Shown here piece by piece: positions 1 to 7,900 of a stretch of DNA of 13,229 nt. Under the pieces are notes generated by a model that was not told where the DNA came from, did not search any database, and saw nothing but the letters and a program-made list of their open reading frames with translations. Source of the DNA: RGIG4608 sp964413365 (GTDB taxonomy: Bacteria; Bacillota; Clostridia; Oscillospirales; CAG-272); NCBI GenBank assembly GCA_964413365.1, contig CAYPRM010000036.1, positions 1-13,229 on the forward strand. Reading direction: 5' to 3'. The position numbers and the translations under genes are program-made. The number at the start of each line of letters is the position of its first letter. Position 1 is the stretch's first letter.

Positions 1-40
1 GCAGCCCTTATGGGTTCTATTCGTTTATGATATTATCGAA

Positions 41-1243
41 TTACTCGATGATCTCGGAAACGACGCCGGAGCCAACCGTTCTACCACCCTCACGGATAGC
101 GAAACGAAGACCGTTCTCGCAAGCGATGGGAGTGATAAGGGTAACAGTCATATCAACGTTGTCGCCGGGGCGGCACATCTCAACGTCTGCGGGAAGCTCG
201 ATAGTACCTGTAACGTCGGTAGTTCTGAAGTAGAACTGAGGACGGTAGCCTGCGAAGAAGGGCTTCGAACGGCCGCCTTCCTTCTCAGTAAGAACGTAAA
301 CGTGACCTACGAACTTAGTGTGGGGATGAACGGAGCCGGGCTTAGCAAGGACCTGACCTCTTTCGATCTCGTCCTTAGCAACACCACGAAGAAGTGCACC
401 GATGTTATCGCCTGCCTCAGCCTGAGGAAGGAGCTTATGGAACATCTCAACACCTGTAACGGTGGTAGACTTCTTCTCGTCGGAAAGACCTACGATCTCA
501 ACAACGTCGCCAACCTTAACCGTACCACGCTCAACTCTACCTGTTGCAACCGTACCACGGCCAGAGATAGAGAATACGTCCTCTACGGGCATAAGGAATG
601 CAAGGTCTGCCTGACGCTCGGGAGTAGGAATGTAGTTATCAACTGCATCCATGAGCTCGAGAATGCAAGCGTACTCGGGCGAGCTGAGATCCTTGCTCTC
701 AGACTCAAGAGCGTTACGAGCGGATCCACGGATTACGGGGATATCGTCGCCGGGGAAGTCGTAGGAGGAAAGAAGATCACGGATCTCCATCTCTACGAGA
801 TCAAGAAGCTCATCGTCGTCAACGAGGTCTGTCTTATTCATAAATACTACAAGTGCGGGAACGCCAACCTGACGAGCAAGAAGTACGTGCTCTCTGGTCT
901 GTGCAAGAGGTCCATCGGTACCTGCAACAACGAGGATAGCGCCATCCATCTGTGCAGCACCGGTGATCATGTTCTTAACGTAGTCTGCGTGTCCGGGGCA
1001 GTCAACGTGAGCGTAGTGACGGTTGTTCGTCTCGTACTCAACGTGTCTGGAGTTGATTGTGATACCACGAGCTCTTTCCTCGGGGCAGTTGTCGATCTGG
1101 CTGTAATCAAGGAACTCAGAACCGTTGAGGAGGGAGAGTGTCTTCGTGATTGCAGCAGTAAGGGTGGTCTTACCATGGTCAACGTGACCTATGGTACCAA
1201 TGTTTACGTGGGGCTTTGTTCTTTCGAATGTTTGCTTTGCCAT
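41..1243 (-). CDS. tuf: Translation elongation factor Tu (EF-Tu)
   Basis: EF-Tu is the cytoplasmic GTPase that carries aminoacyl-tRNA to the ribosomal A site. The 400-residue protein has the family's usual length. Seen in order: P-loop GHVDHGKT (residues 19-26), switch I RGITI (59-63), DCPGH (81-85) with the catalytic-type His85, NKTD (136-139) for guanine recognition, and a G5 motif reading SAR (174-176). Domains 2 and 3 follow, with GRGTVATGR and the C-terminal REGGRTVGSGVV block. The ATG sits behind a GGAGG ribosome binding site (1254-1258). It is the last gene of the rpsL-rpsG-fusA-tuf group, 53 bp after fusA, across an A-rich spacer with no good promoter. Several residues differ from the usual bacterial consensus as I recall it: AGTDGPLAQTREH, SAR for SAL, and INSRHVEY for INTAHVEY. 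The Gln and Ala positions tied to kirromycin resistance look wild type. The 40 bp after the stop are too short to judge a terminator. Confidence 0.98.
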   Translation of the reverse strand: MAKQTFERTKPHVNIGTIGHVDHGKTTLTAAITKTLSLLNGSEFLDYSQIDNCPEERARGITINSRHVEYETNNRHYAHVDCPGHADYVKNMITGAAQMDGAILVVAGTDGPLAQTREHVLLARQVGVPALVVFMNKTDLVDDDELLDLVEMEIRDLLSSYDFPGDDIPVIRGSARNALESESKDLSSPEYACILELMDAVDNYIPTPERQADLAFLMPVEDVFSISGRGTVATGRVERGTVKVGDVVEIVGLSDEKKSTTVTGVEMFHKLLPQAEAGDNIGALLRGVAKDEIERGQVLAKPGSVHPHTKFVGHVYVLTEKEGGRSKPFFAGYRPQFYFRTTDVTGTIELPADVEMCRPGDNVDMTVTLITPIACENGLRFAIREGGRTVGSGVVSEIIE

Positions 1244-1296
1244 TGTAAATGATCCTCCATTATAGAATGTTTTTTATTTTTTGTTTTTTATATATA

Positions 1297-3417
1297 TTAC
1301 TTCTTAGCGCGAGAAGTAACGATACCTTCCTGAATGGACTTAGGCACCTCTGCGAAGTGGCTAGGCTCCATTGAGTACTGTGCACGTCCCTGGCTCTTTG
1401 AGCGAAGGTCCGTTGCGTATCCGAACATTTCGGAAAGGGGTACGAAGCTTGTCAGCTCCGTTACGCCGTTGCCTGCCTCCATGGACTGGATCTGACCGCG
1501 GCGCGAGTTGATATCGCCGATGATATCTCCGAGATAATCGTCGGGCGTGATGGTAACGACCTTAACGATGGGCTCGGTGAGAACGGGATCTGCAAGGCGC
1601 ATAGCCTCCTTGAACGCCATAGATCCTGTGATCTTGAACGCCATCTCGGAGGAGTCGACCTCGTGGTACGATCCGTCATATACCGTGACCTTAACGTCAA
1701 CGACGTTATAGCCTGCAAGAACACCGTTCTGCATAGCTCCCTGAATACCCTGATTGATAGGCTCGATGTATTCCTTCGGAATAGCACCGCCTGTAACGGC
1801 ATTGATAAATTCATATCCCTTGCCGGGCTCATTGGGCTCAAGGATGAGCTTAACGTGTCCGTACTGACCAGAACCACCGGACTGCTTCTTATACTTAGTC
1901 TCGTGATCGACCTTCTTGCGTATGGTCTCCTTATAAGCGACCTGAGGTTTACCTATATTCGCCTCGACCTTGAACTCACGAAGGAGACGGTCGACGATGA
2001 TCTCAAGGTGAAGCTCTCCCATACCTGCGATGATGGTCTGTCCTGTTTCCTCATCCGTATAGGTGCGGAACGTGGGATCCTCCTCAGCGAGCTTTGCAAG
2101 AGCGATACCCATCTTCTCCTGACCTGCGCGGGTCTTGGGCTCGATGGCAACGCTGATAACGGGCTCGGGGAATTCCATGGACTCAAGAATTACGGGATTC
2201 TTGGGATCGCAGAAGGTATCACCCGTGGTGGTATACTTTGTAGAAACGACTGCTGCTATATCTCCCGAGTAGCACACGTCGATGTCCTTACGGTCATTTG
2301 CGTGCATCTGAAGAACGCGTCCGAATCTCTCGTACTTATTCTTCGTGGAGTTATAGACGTTGGTGCCTGCATTTACCATACCCGAGTAAACGCGGAAGAA
2401 GCAGAGCTTACCAACATAGGGGTCAGTCATTATCTTAAATGCGAGAGCGGAGAATGGAGCTTCATCGCTCGCAGGTCTCTCGACCTCCTCCTCGGTATCG
2501 GGGTTTACACCCTTGATAGCGGGAATGTCGAGGGGCGAGGGCATATAATCGACGATCGCGTCGAGGAGCTTCTGAACGCCCTTATTTCTATACGACGTTC
2601 CGCAGACCACGGGTACGATCTTATTAGCGATAGTTGCCTTACGGAGAGCTGCCTTAAGCTCAGCGACGGTAACCTCCTCACCCTCACAGTACTTCTCGAA
2701 GAGCTGCTCGTCCGTCTCGCAAATGGACTCTACCATTGCGTCGTGATAGCTCTGCGCCTTCTCAAGCATATCTGCGGGGATCTCTTCAACTCTCATATCC
2801 TTACCGAGCTCGTCGTAATAGATATCGGCGTTCATATCCATAAGGTCGATGATTCCTTTGAAGTCCGCCTCAGCACCGATGGGGAGCTGGATCGGGACTG
2901 CATTTGCGTGGAGTCTGTCCTTAAGCATCTGAATTACTCGGTAGAAGTTCGCACCGTTGATGTCCATCTTATTGACGTAGCACATACGGGGAACCTGATA
3001 CTTATCAGCCTGACGCCAAACGGTCTCAGACTGGGGCTCGACGCCGCCCTTTGCGCAAAGGACGGTTACCGCACCGTCAAGAACTCTCAGCGAGCGCTCG
3101 ACCTCAACGGTAAAGTCAACGTGTCCGGGGGTGTCGATGATGTTTATACGATGTGTGTTAGCCTTCGTATCGGCAGGGCTATCATGAAACTCGGATTTTG
3201 CCCAATAGCAGGTGGTTGCTGCGGATGTGATAGTGATACCGCGCTCCTGCTCCTGTGCCATCCAGTCCATAACTGCAGAGCCCTCATGTGTTTCACCGAT
3301 TTTGTGAGTCTTACCCGTATAGAACAAGATACGCTCGGTAGTGGTGGTCTTACCTGCATCTATGTGCGCCATGATACCGATATTTCTCGTCTTTTCAAGC
3401 GAATATTCTCTTGGCAT
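1297..3417 (-). CDS. fusA: Translation elongation factor G (EF-G)
   Basis: EF-G is the GTPase that drives tRNA-mRNA translocation and, with the ribosome recycling factor, splits post-termination ribosomes. The product is 706 aa, about the usual 690-700. Visible motifs: P-loop AHIDAGKT (17-24), the switch I region ending RGITI, DTPGHVDF near residues 94-101, NKMD near 150, and CGTSYRNKGVQ as the G5 region. Domain IV has the characteristic SGGSGQYGHVKL segment, and domain V includes RRGQIQSMEAGNG. It ends in a lysine-rich SRAKK. Complete domain IV and V signatures together with the str-operon position favour the canonical FusA over an EF-G2 paralogue or a TetM-like protection protein. The ATG at 3417 follows AAGGAGA (3424-3430). 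rpsG ends only 18 bp upstream, so the two are almost certainly cotranscribed, and the fusA ribosome binding site lies in that gap. Confidence 0.98.
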   Translation of the reverse strand: MPREYSLEKTRNIGIMAHIDAGKTTTTERILFYTGKTHKIGETHEGSAVMDWMAQEQERGITITSAATTCYWAKSEFHDSPADTKANTHRINIIDTPGHVDFTVEVERSLRVLDGAVTVLCAKGGVEPQSETVWRQADKYQVPRMCYVNKMDINGANFYRVIQMLKDRLHANAVPIQLPIGAEADFKGIIDLMDMNADIYYDELGKDMRVEEIPADMLEKAQSYHDAMVESICETDEQLFEKYCEGEEVTVAELKAALRKATIANKIVPVVCGTSYRNKGVQKLLDAIVDYMPSPLDIPAIKGVNPDTEEEVERPASDEAPFSALAFKIMTDPYVGKLCFFRVYSGMVNAGTNVYNSTKNKYERFGRVLQMHANDRKDIDVCYSGDIAAVVSTKYTTTGDTFCDPKNPVILESMEFPEPVISVAIEPKTRAGQEKMGIALAKLAEEDPTFRTYTDEETGQTIIAGMGELHLEIIVDRLLREFKVEANIGKPQVAYKETIRKKVDHETKYKKQSGGSGQYGHVKLILEPNEPGKGYEFINAVTGGAIPKEYIEPINQGIQGAMQNGVLAGYNVVDVKVTVYDGSYHEVDSSEMAFKITGSMAFKEAMRLADPVLTEPIVKVVTITPDDYLGDIIGDINSRRGQIQSMEAGNGVTELTSFVPLSEMFGYATDLRSKSQGRAQYSMEPSHFAEVPKSIQEGIVTSRAKK

Positions 3418-3435
3418 TGTAAGTCTCCTTCAAAA

Positions 3436-3906
3436 TCAATATCTGTAGTGTGCAAAAGCCTTGTTTGCTTCTGCCATTCTGTGCGTTTCTTCCTTCTTCT
3501 TGAACGCAGCACCTGCACCGTTCTTAGCATCCATGATCTCGTTTGCGAGTCTCTCTGCCATGGTGCGCTCACCGCGCTTCCTCGAATAGCCCACGAGCCA
3601 TCTGAGTCCAAGAGTCTGACGTCTCTCAGCTCTTACCTCCATAGGCACCTGATAGGTGGATCCGCCTACACGGCGAGCCTTTACCTCCAGAACGGGCATA
3701 ATATTTTCAAGAGCAGCCTGGAATACTTCTACGGGGTTCTCTCCCGTTTTGCCCTCGACGATCGCAAACGCATCGTACACGATCTTCTGTGCTACTCCCT
3801 TTTTGCCGTCAAGCATAACGTTATTGACAAGCTTTGTTACAAGCTTGGATCCGTAAAGCGGATCCGGCAATACATCTCTTTTGGAAATTTTACCTCTTCT
3901 CGGCAC
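3436..3906 (-). CDS. rpsG: 30S ribosomal protein S7 (GTG start)
   Basis: S7 is a primary assembly protein that binds the 3' major domain of 16S rRNA and lines the E site and mRNA exit channel. From the GTG at 3906 the product is 156 aa, the standard bacterial length, starting V(M)PRRGKISKRDV as the family does. It contains RRVGGSTYQVPMEV (the beta-hairpin region), GLRWLVGYSRKR, and ends FAHYRY. An in-frame ATG exists at 3924, but it would add MKEGSK, which is itself encoded by the ribosome binding site. AAGGAGG (3915-3921) lies exactly 8 nt before the GTG and immediately after that ATG, so the GTG is preferred. The gene sits between rpsL (151 bp upstream) and fusA (18 bp downstream). In E. 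coli S7 represses its own operon by binding the rpsL-rpsG spacer. Whether that happens here is unknown, but the spacer contains a hairpin. Confidence 0.97.
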   Translation of the reverse strand: MPRRGKISKRDVLPDPLYGSKLVTKLVNNVMLDGKKGVAQKIVYDAFAIVEGKTGENPVEVFQAALENIMPVLEVKARRVGGSTYQVPMEVRAERRQTLGLRWLVGYSRKRGERTMAERLANEIMDAKNGAGAAFKKKEETHRMAEANKAFAHYRY

Positions 3907-3914
3907 TTTACTTC

Positions 3915-3921
3915 CCTCCTT
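3915..3921 (-). promoter_or_regulatory. Ribosome binding site that fixes the rpsG start
   Basis: The minus strand reads AAGGAGG here, 8 nt before GTG at 3906. An upstream in-frame ATG (3922-3924) directly precedes this site and so cannot use it. This supports a GTG start and a 156-residue S7. Confidence 0.85.
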
Positions 3922-3950
3922 CATTAATAATTATGAAATCATTGGTACTC

Positions 3951-3973
3951 AAAAGCATTTCTTCTGTAAATGC
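3951..3973 (-). promoter_or_regulatory. Hairpin with short U-run in the rpsL-rpsG spacer
   Basis: In the 151-bp gap between the rpsL stop and the rpsG start, the minus strand forms GCATTT (3973-3968), a 7-nt loop, then AAATGC (3960-3955), followed by TTTT (3954-3951). It is a perfect 6-bp stem with a weak U-run, placed 45 nt before the rpsG start codon. Just upstream on the transcript is a CACG-CCGA-CGTG mini-stem (roughly 3974-3985). The stem could be an attenuator, a processing site or part of a regulatory fold. The U-run is too short and the stem too A/T-rich for an efficient terminator. Confidence 0.4.
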
Positions 3974-4057
3974 ACGTCGGCGTGGTCTGCCTTAAACATT
4001 AAATTTATGCAGCTCTTTGGACGGGCGAATATTTTGCTTTATACCCTGTTTGACCGA

Positions 4058-4474
4058 TTACTTCTTCTTCGGTCTCTTTGCGCCGTATTTGGAACGGCTC
4101 TGGTTGCGGTTTGCAACGCCCTGTGCGTCAAGCGTGCCGCGAATGATGTGGTAACGTACACCGGGCAGGTCACGTACTCTTCCGCCTCTGATGAGGACAA
4201 CGGAGTGCTCCTGCAGGTTATGACCGATACCAGGAATGTAGGTCGTTACCTCAAGGCCGTTTGTAAGTCTTACTCTTGCGATCTTACGAAGTGCAGAGTT
4301 GGGCTTCTTAGGCGTCGTGGTGGAGACCTTCGTGCATACTCCTCTCTTCTGAGGCGCGTGCTGATCGGTGGGTGCGTTGTGAAGTGTATTGAAGCCCTTC
4401 TGAAGCACGGGTGCTTTGGACTTATACACCTTATCACTGCGACCTTGTCTTACGAGCTGGTTAAAGGTTGGCAT
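4058..4474 (-). CDS. rpsL: 30S ribosomal protein S12
   Basis: S12 sits at the 30S decoding centre and controls tRNA selection accuracy. It is the classical target of streptomycin-resistance mutations. The protein is 138 aa with the extra N-terminal loop (about residues 20-41) typical of Firmicutes, then PQKRGVC, TTPKKPNSALRK (decoding loop), IPGIGHNLQEHS, RGGRVRDLPGVRYH and a basic C-terminus ending RPKKK. Lys56 (equivalent to Lys43 of M. tuberculosis) is intact. The position equivalent to Lys88 is arginine (Arg101, codon CGT), whereas I recall lysine in the usual GGRVKDLPG. The following Asp102, the residue RimO methylthiolates in some bacteria, is present. The ATG at 4474 follows AAGGAGG (4481-4487). 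It is the first gene after a strong dedicated promoter, 431 bp from rpoC, and is followed by rpsG. Confidence 0.98.
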   Translation of the reverse strand: MPTFNQLVRQGRSDKVYKSKAPVLQKGFNTLHNAPTDQHAPQKRGVCTKVSTTTPKKPNSALRKIARVRLTNGLEVTTYIPGIGHNLQEHSVVLIRGGRVRDLPGVRYHIIRGTLDAQGVANRNQSRSKYGAKRPKKK

Positions 4475-4515
4475 TTTCTTCCTCCTTCTTCAAAAATTTA
4501 ATGTTTTCGGGCATC

Positions 4516-4530
4516 TGCGGTATCTCCGCA
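4516..4530 (-). promoter_or_regulatory. Small hairpin in the rpsL leader
   Basis: The predicted ~104-nt 5' leader of rpsL contains TGCGG, a 5-nt loop (AGATA on the transcript), and CCGCA, a perfect 5-bp G/C-rich stem ending about 41 nt before the ATG. No U-run follows. Its role is unknown; it may only stabilise the leader. Confidence 0.35.
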
Positions 4531-4584
4531 TATCCGATATTGCAACTGCTGTGGGTATGAGAACTTCACAAACAATTACAGTTT

Positions 4585-4613
4585 ATTATATCACTAAATA
4601 GCGTTTTTGTCAA
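4585..4613 (-). promoter_or_regulatory. Consensus sigma-A promoter for rpsL-rpsG-fusA-tuf
   Basis: On the minus strand TTGACA (4613-4608) is followed by exactly 17 nt and then TATAAT (4590-4585), both perfect consensus. A TG one base upstream of the -10 makes it an extended -10 promoter. The sequence just upstream of the -35 (about 4614-4640) is A/T-rich with A-runs, like an UP element. Predicted transcription starts near 4578, about 104 nt before the rpsL ATG. Such strength suits a ribosomal-protein and elongation-factor operon and means it need not rely on readthrough from rpoC. Confidence 0.93.
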
Positions 4614-4711
4614 GAAAATTTAGATTTTTCGATTTTTTTAGCACTTTTCACAGTTTATACAATATTTCTGGGTGGTTTTTATTTATTTTTAACAAATTTT
4701 TGGTGCGTATT

Positions 4712-4753
4712 GGGGGTTTTCGGGGGTTTGGGGCGGTAATGGGGGCGTTTGGG
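4712..4753 (+). other. G-quadruplex motif
   Basis: The plus strand has G-runs at 4712-4716 (5), 4722-4726 (5), 4730-4733 (4) and 4741-4745 (5), separated by loops of 5, 3 and 7 nt, plus a fifth run at 4751-4753 (3). This fits the canonical quadruplex pattern and allows four stacked tetrads. The G-rich strand is the template for minus-strand transcription coming out of rpoC, and it sits about 100 bp upstream of the rpsL -35. Folding in DNA could hinder readthrough; the transcript itself would be C-rich. Confidence 0.75.
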
Positions 4754-4809
4754 AAGCCGATATACTGCTTCGCAACTCGATATGTGTGGAGCAACATCAT
4801 TAACCGCAG

Positions 4810-4862
4810 GTGGGGATCATTCAAGGATCCCCTCATCGGCGTAGTGCTAACGAGGGGATCTT
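4810..4862 (-). promoter_or_regulatory. Two overlapping, mutually exclusive hairpins after rpoC
   Basis: Three related words occur: GGGGATC at 4812-4818, GATCCCCTC at 4826-4834 and GAGGGGATC at 4852-4860. The middle one can pair with the right one (9 bp, extended to 11 bp with a bulged G at 4825, loop 17 nt) or with the left one (7 bp plus one more pair after a mismatch, loop 7 nt). In transcript order the long hairpin forms first, starting 43 nt after the rpoC stop codon. Neither is followed by a U-run, so it is not a textbook terminator. It may protect the rpoC 3' end or act as a switch. Confidence 0.6.
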
Positions 4863-4905
4863 GATCTATTGATATTCAGATATTTACGTCAAGTATAGCG
4901 GTCGA

Positions 4906-7900
4906 TCACTCTGCCGCCTCATTGGGGGTTGTGCTTGTGGGGCGGACGTTAATATTACGGTAGCAGCTCATACCTGTTCCTGCAGGGATCAGCTTACCGA
5001 TAATAACGTTCTCCTTAAGTCCTCTGAGGTGGTCGATCTTACCGTTCGTTGCCGCATCGGTAAGGACTCTCGTGGTCTCCTGGAAGGATGCTGCGGACAG
5101 GAAGGATTCTGTTGCGAGAGCTGCCTTGGTAATACCGAGGAGGACGGGGCTACAGGTTGCAAGTGTGAGATCGATCTCACCTGCGTCAATACGACTCTGA
5201 ACCTTATTATTCTCCGCCTCAAATTCGGATACACTTACCACAGATCCCGAGAGGAGGTCGGTATTTCCTGCTTCCTCGACTCTGACCTTTCTTGTCATCT
5301 GACGTGCGATTATCTCGATATGCTTATCGTTTACGGAAACGGACTGACCGCGGTAGACCTTCTGTGTTTCGGTAATGATATAGGAATAGACCTCATCAAG
5401 TCCCTGAATACGGAGGATATCCGCAGGAGCCTTACTACCCTCTGTGAGGACGTCGCCACGTGTAACGTGCTGACCGTCGACGATGGCAAGCTTTGTGCCG
5501 TAGGGTATTGTATACTTGAACTGCTCGCCCGTTTCATCGGATGTGATAAGAACGTCGTGAACGTTAGCATTATCTCCGAGCTGGATATGCGCGATACCCG
5601 AATACTCGGTCATAATCGCTGCCTTCTTAGGCTGACGAGCCTCGAAAAGCTCCTCAACTCTGGGAAGACCCTGTGTGATATCGCTTCCTGCGACACCGCC
5701 CGAGTGGAAGGTTCTCATCGTAAGCTGAGTACCGGGCTCGCCTATGGACTGAGCGGCGATGATACCGACAGCCTCGCCGACGCTGACTCTCTTACCCGAT
5801 GCAAGGTCTGCACCGTAGCAATGAGCGCAAACGCCGTGCTTTGCGTGGCACTGGATAAGAGATCTGATATAGACGCTCTTAATTCCTGCCGCCTCGATAG
5901 CCTTAGCCTGCTCATCGGTGATCATCTCGTCGTCGCCGACGATGATCTCGCCCGTTGTGGGGTGTACCACAGGTCCCATTGTATATCTTCCGACGATTCT
6001 ATCCGTAAGAGTTTCAAGAACGTTATTCTCCTTACCGTCGACGTTCTCGCTCACCCATGCGCCCTTAGTGGTATCGCACTTTTCCTCATTGACTATAACG
6101 TCCTGAGAAACGTCTACGAGACGGCGAGTAAGGTAACCGGAGTCTGCGGTACGAAGTGCCGTATCGGAAAGGGATTTACGCGATCCGCGCGCGCCCATGA
6201 AATACTCTGTGATATTAAGTCCCTCACGGAAGTTGGACTTGATGGGCAGCTCGATGGTTTTACCGTTTGCCGCAAACATAAGTCCACGCATACCTGCAAG
6301 CTGACGCATCTGCTGAACAGATCCACGCGCTCCGGAATCGGACATGATCTTAATGGGGTTATAGGTATCAAAGCTCTTCTGGAGTGCCTCTGTAACGTCC
6401 TTAGTGGTCTGATCCCAGATCTTGATGACGCTATTATAGCGTTCCTCCTCGGAGAGTGTACCGTCATTATAAAATTCACGGATGACCTCGACCTTCTTCT
6501 CTGCCTCATCAATAAAGGGCTTCTTTTCCTTGGGTATAGTCATATCGTATACCGAGATGGAGAAGGATGCACGAGTGGAATATTTATAGCCCATTTCCTT
6601 AATGGAATCGAGCATTTCCGCACAGATGGGAGTGCCGTTATACTTTATACATCTATCAATGAGCTGTCCGAGCTCCTTCTTCTTGATGACGAACATAATC
6701 TCAAGGTCGAACATCTTTTCGGGATCGGTCCTATCGACAAATCCGAGGTTCTGAGGAATAGCTCTATTGAATATGAGTCGTCCGAGCGTTGCGTCGATAA
6801 TCTTCGACTGCATTACGCCGTCAATCTCCTTCTCCACTCTGATCTTAATGGGAGCGTGGAGTCCGAGCACCTTATTCTCATAAGCCATAACAGCCTCATT
6901 GAAATCGCGGAAGACCATTCCCTCTCCAGGCTCACCCGGTTTATCCATAGTGAGGTAGTACGATCCGAGGATCATATCCTGCGAGGGGATCGTTACGGCA
7001 CGTCCGTCGACGGGCTTCAGGAGGTTATTAGCCGAGAGCATGAGGAATCTCGCCTCTGCCTGTGCCTCTGCGGAGAGCGGAACGTGGACGGGCATCTGGT
7101 CGCCGTCGAAGTCCGCGTTGAATGCGGGGCAGACAAGGGGGTGGAGCTTAATAGCGCGTCCGTCAACGAGCACGGGCTCGAACGCCTGAATGGACAGACG
7201 GTGGAGCGTGGGTGCACGGTTGAGCATTACGGGGTGCTCCTTGATAACGTTCTCAAGAGCGTCCCATACCTCGGGGTACATATAAGCCTTATCTATCTTC
7301 TTCTGTGCCTCCTTGACGTTAGCCGCCTTCTGCATTTCGGTAAGGCGCTTTACGATGAAGGGCTTGAAGAGCTCGAGAGCCATCTCCTTAGGAAGTCCGC
7401 ACTGATAGATCTTAAGGTTAGGACCTACGACGATAACGGAACGTCCCGAGTAGTCGACACGCTTTCCGAGAAGGTTCTGACGGAAGCGTCCCTGCTTACC
7501 TCTGAGCATCTCGGAGAGAGATTTAAGAGGACGATTGGAGGGGCCTGTTACGGGCTTGCCGCGTCTGCCGTTATCTATAAGTGCGTCGACTGCCTCCTGA
7601 AGCATACGCTTCTCGTTTCTGATGACGATCTCGGGAGTTCTGATCTCCATGAGCTTCTTAAGGCGGTTATTACGGCTTATTACTCTACGGTAAAGCTCAT
7701 TAAGGTCCGACGATGCGAAGCGTCCGCCGTCAAGCTGTACCATAGGACGTATATCGGGGGGAAGCACGGGAATGACATCAAGTATCATCCACTCGAGCTT
7801 ATTATTGGATCTTCTGAACGCCTCGACTACCTCAAGACGCTTGATTATCCTCGTTTTCTTCTGTCCCTTAGCGACGAGCAGCTCAGCCTTGAGCTCCTCG

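Larger units (their letters stand above)
4475..4905. other. 431-bp rpoC-rpsL intergenic region
   Basis: This gap separates two groups of genes that are often close together in Firmicutes, where an L7Ae-family ribosomal protein gene commonly sits between rpoC and rpsL. No such gene is visible, and short open frames here look unlike any protein I know. In transcript order it holds: two overlapping hairpins just after rpoC (4810-4862), a stretch with the near-repeated words CGATAT and CTGCTTCGCA (about 4757-4785), a four-run G-quadruplex motif (4712-4745), A/T-rich sequence, the rpsL promoter (4585-4613) and the rpsL leader. I see no intrinsic terminator with a proper U-run for rpoC. Confidence 0.7.

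Noticed and set aside
1..40. Terminator after tuf
   Set aside because: Only 40 bp are visible; a CCC/GGG pair near the edge is too weak and the window ends before any U-tract could be judged.
1244..1296. TATAAT (1259-1264, minus strand) in the fusA-tuf spacer as a tuf promoter
   Set aside because: At 17-nt spacing the -35 position reads AAAACA, and the predicted start would fall inside the tuf ribosome binding site. It looks like an A/T-rich spacer only.
3907..3924. ATG at 3924 as the rpsG start
   Set aside because: The ribosome binding site lies after this ATG, and the S7 family starts at PRRGK. GTG at 3906 gives the standard 156 residues.
4607..4864. Short open frames in the rpoC-rpsL gap (plus 4607-4864, minus 4648-4836) as genes
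   Set aside because: They are 60-85 codons with no good ribosome binding site, span the G-quadruplex and hairpins, and have no resemblance to L7Ae or any family I know.
4866..4895. Minus-strand TTGACG as a promoter just after rpoC
   Set aside because: The sequence 17 nt downstream (ATAGAT) is a poor -10, and the perfect rpsL promoter lies much nearer to rpsL.
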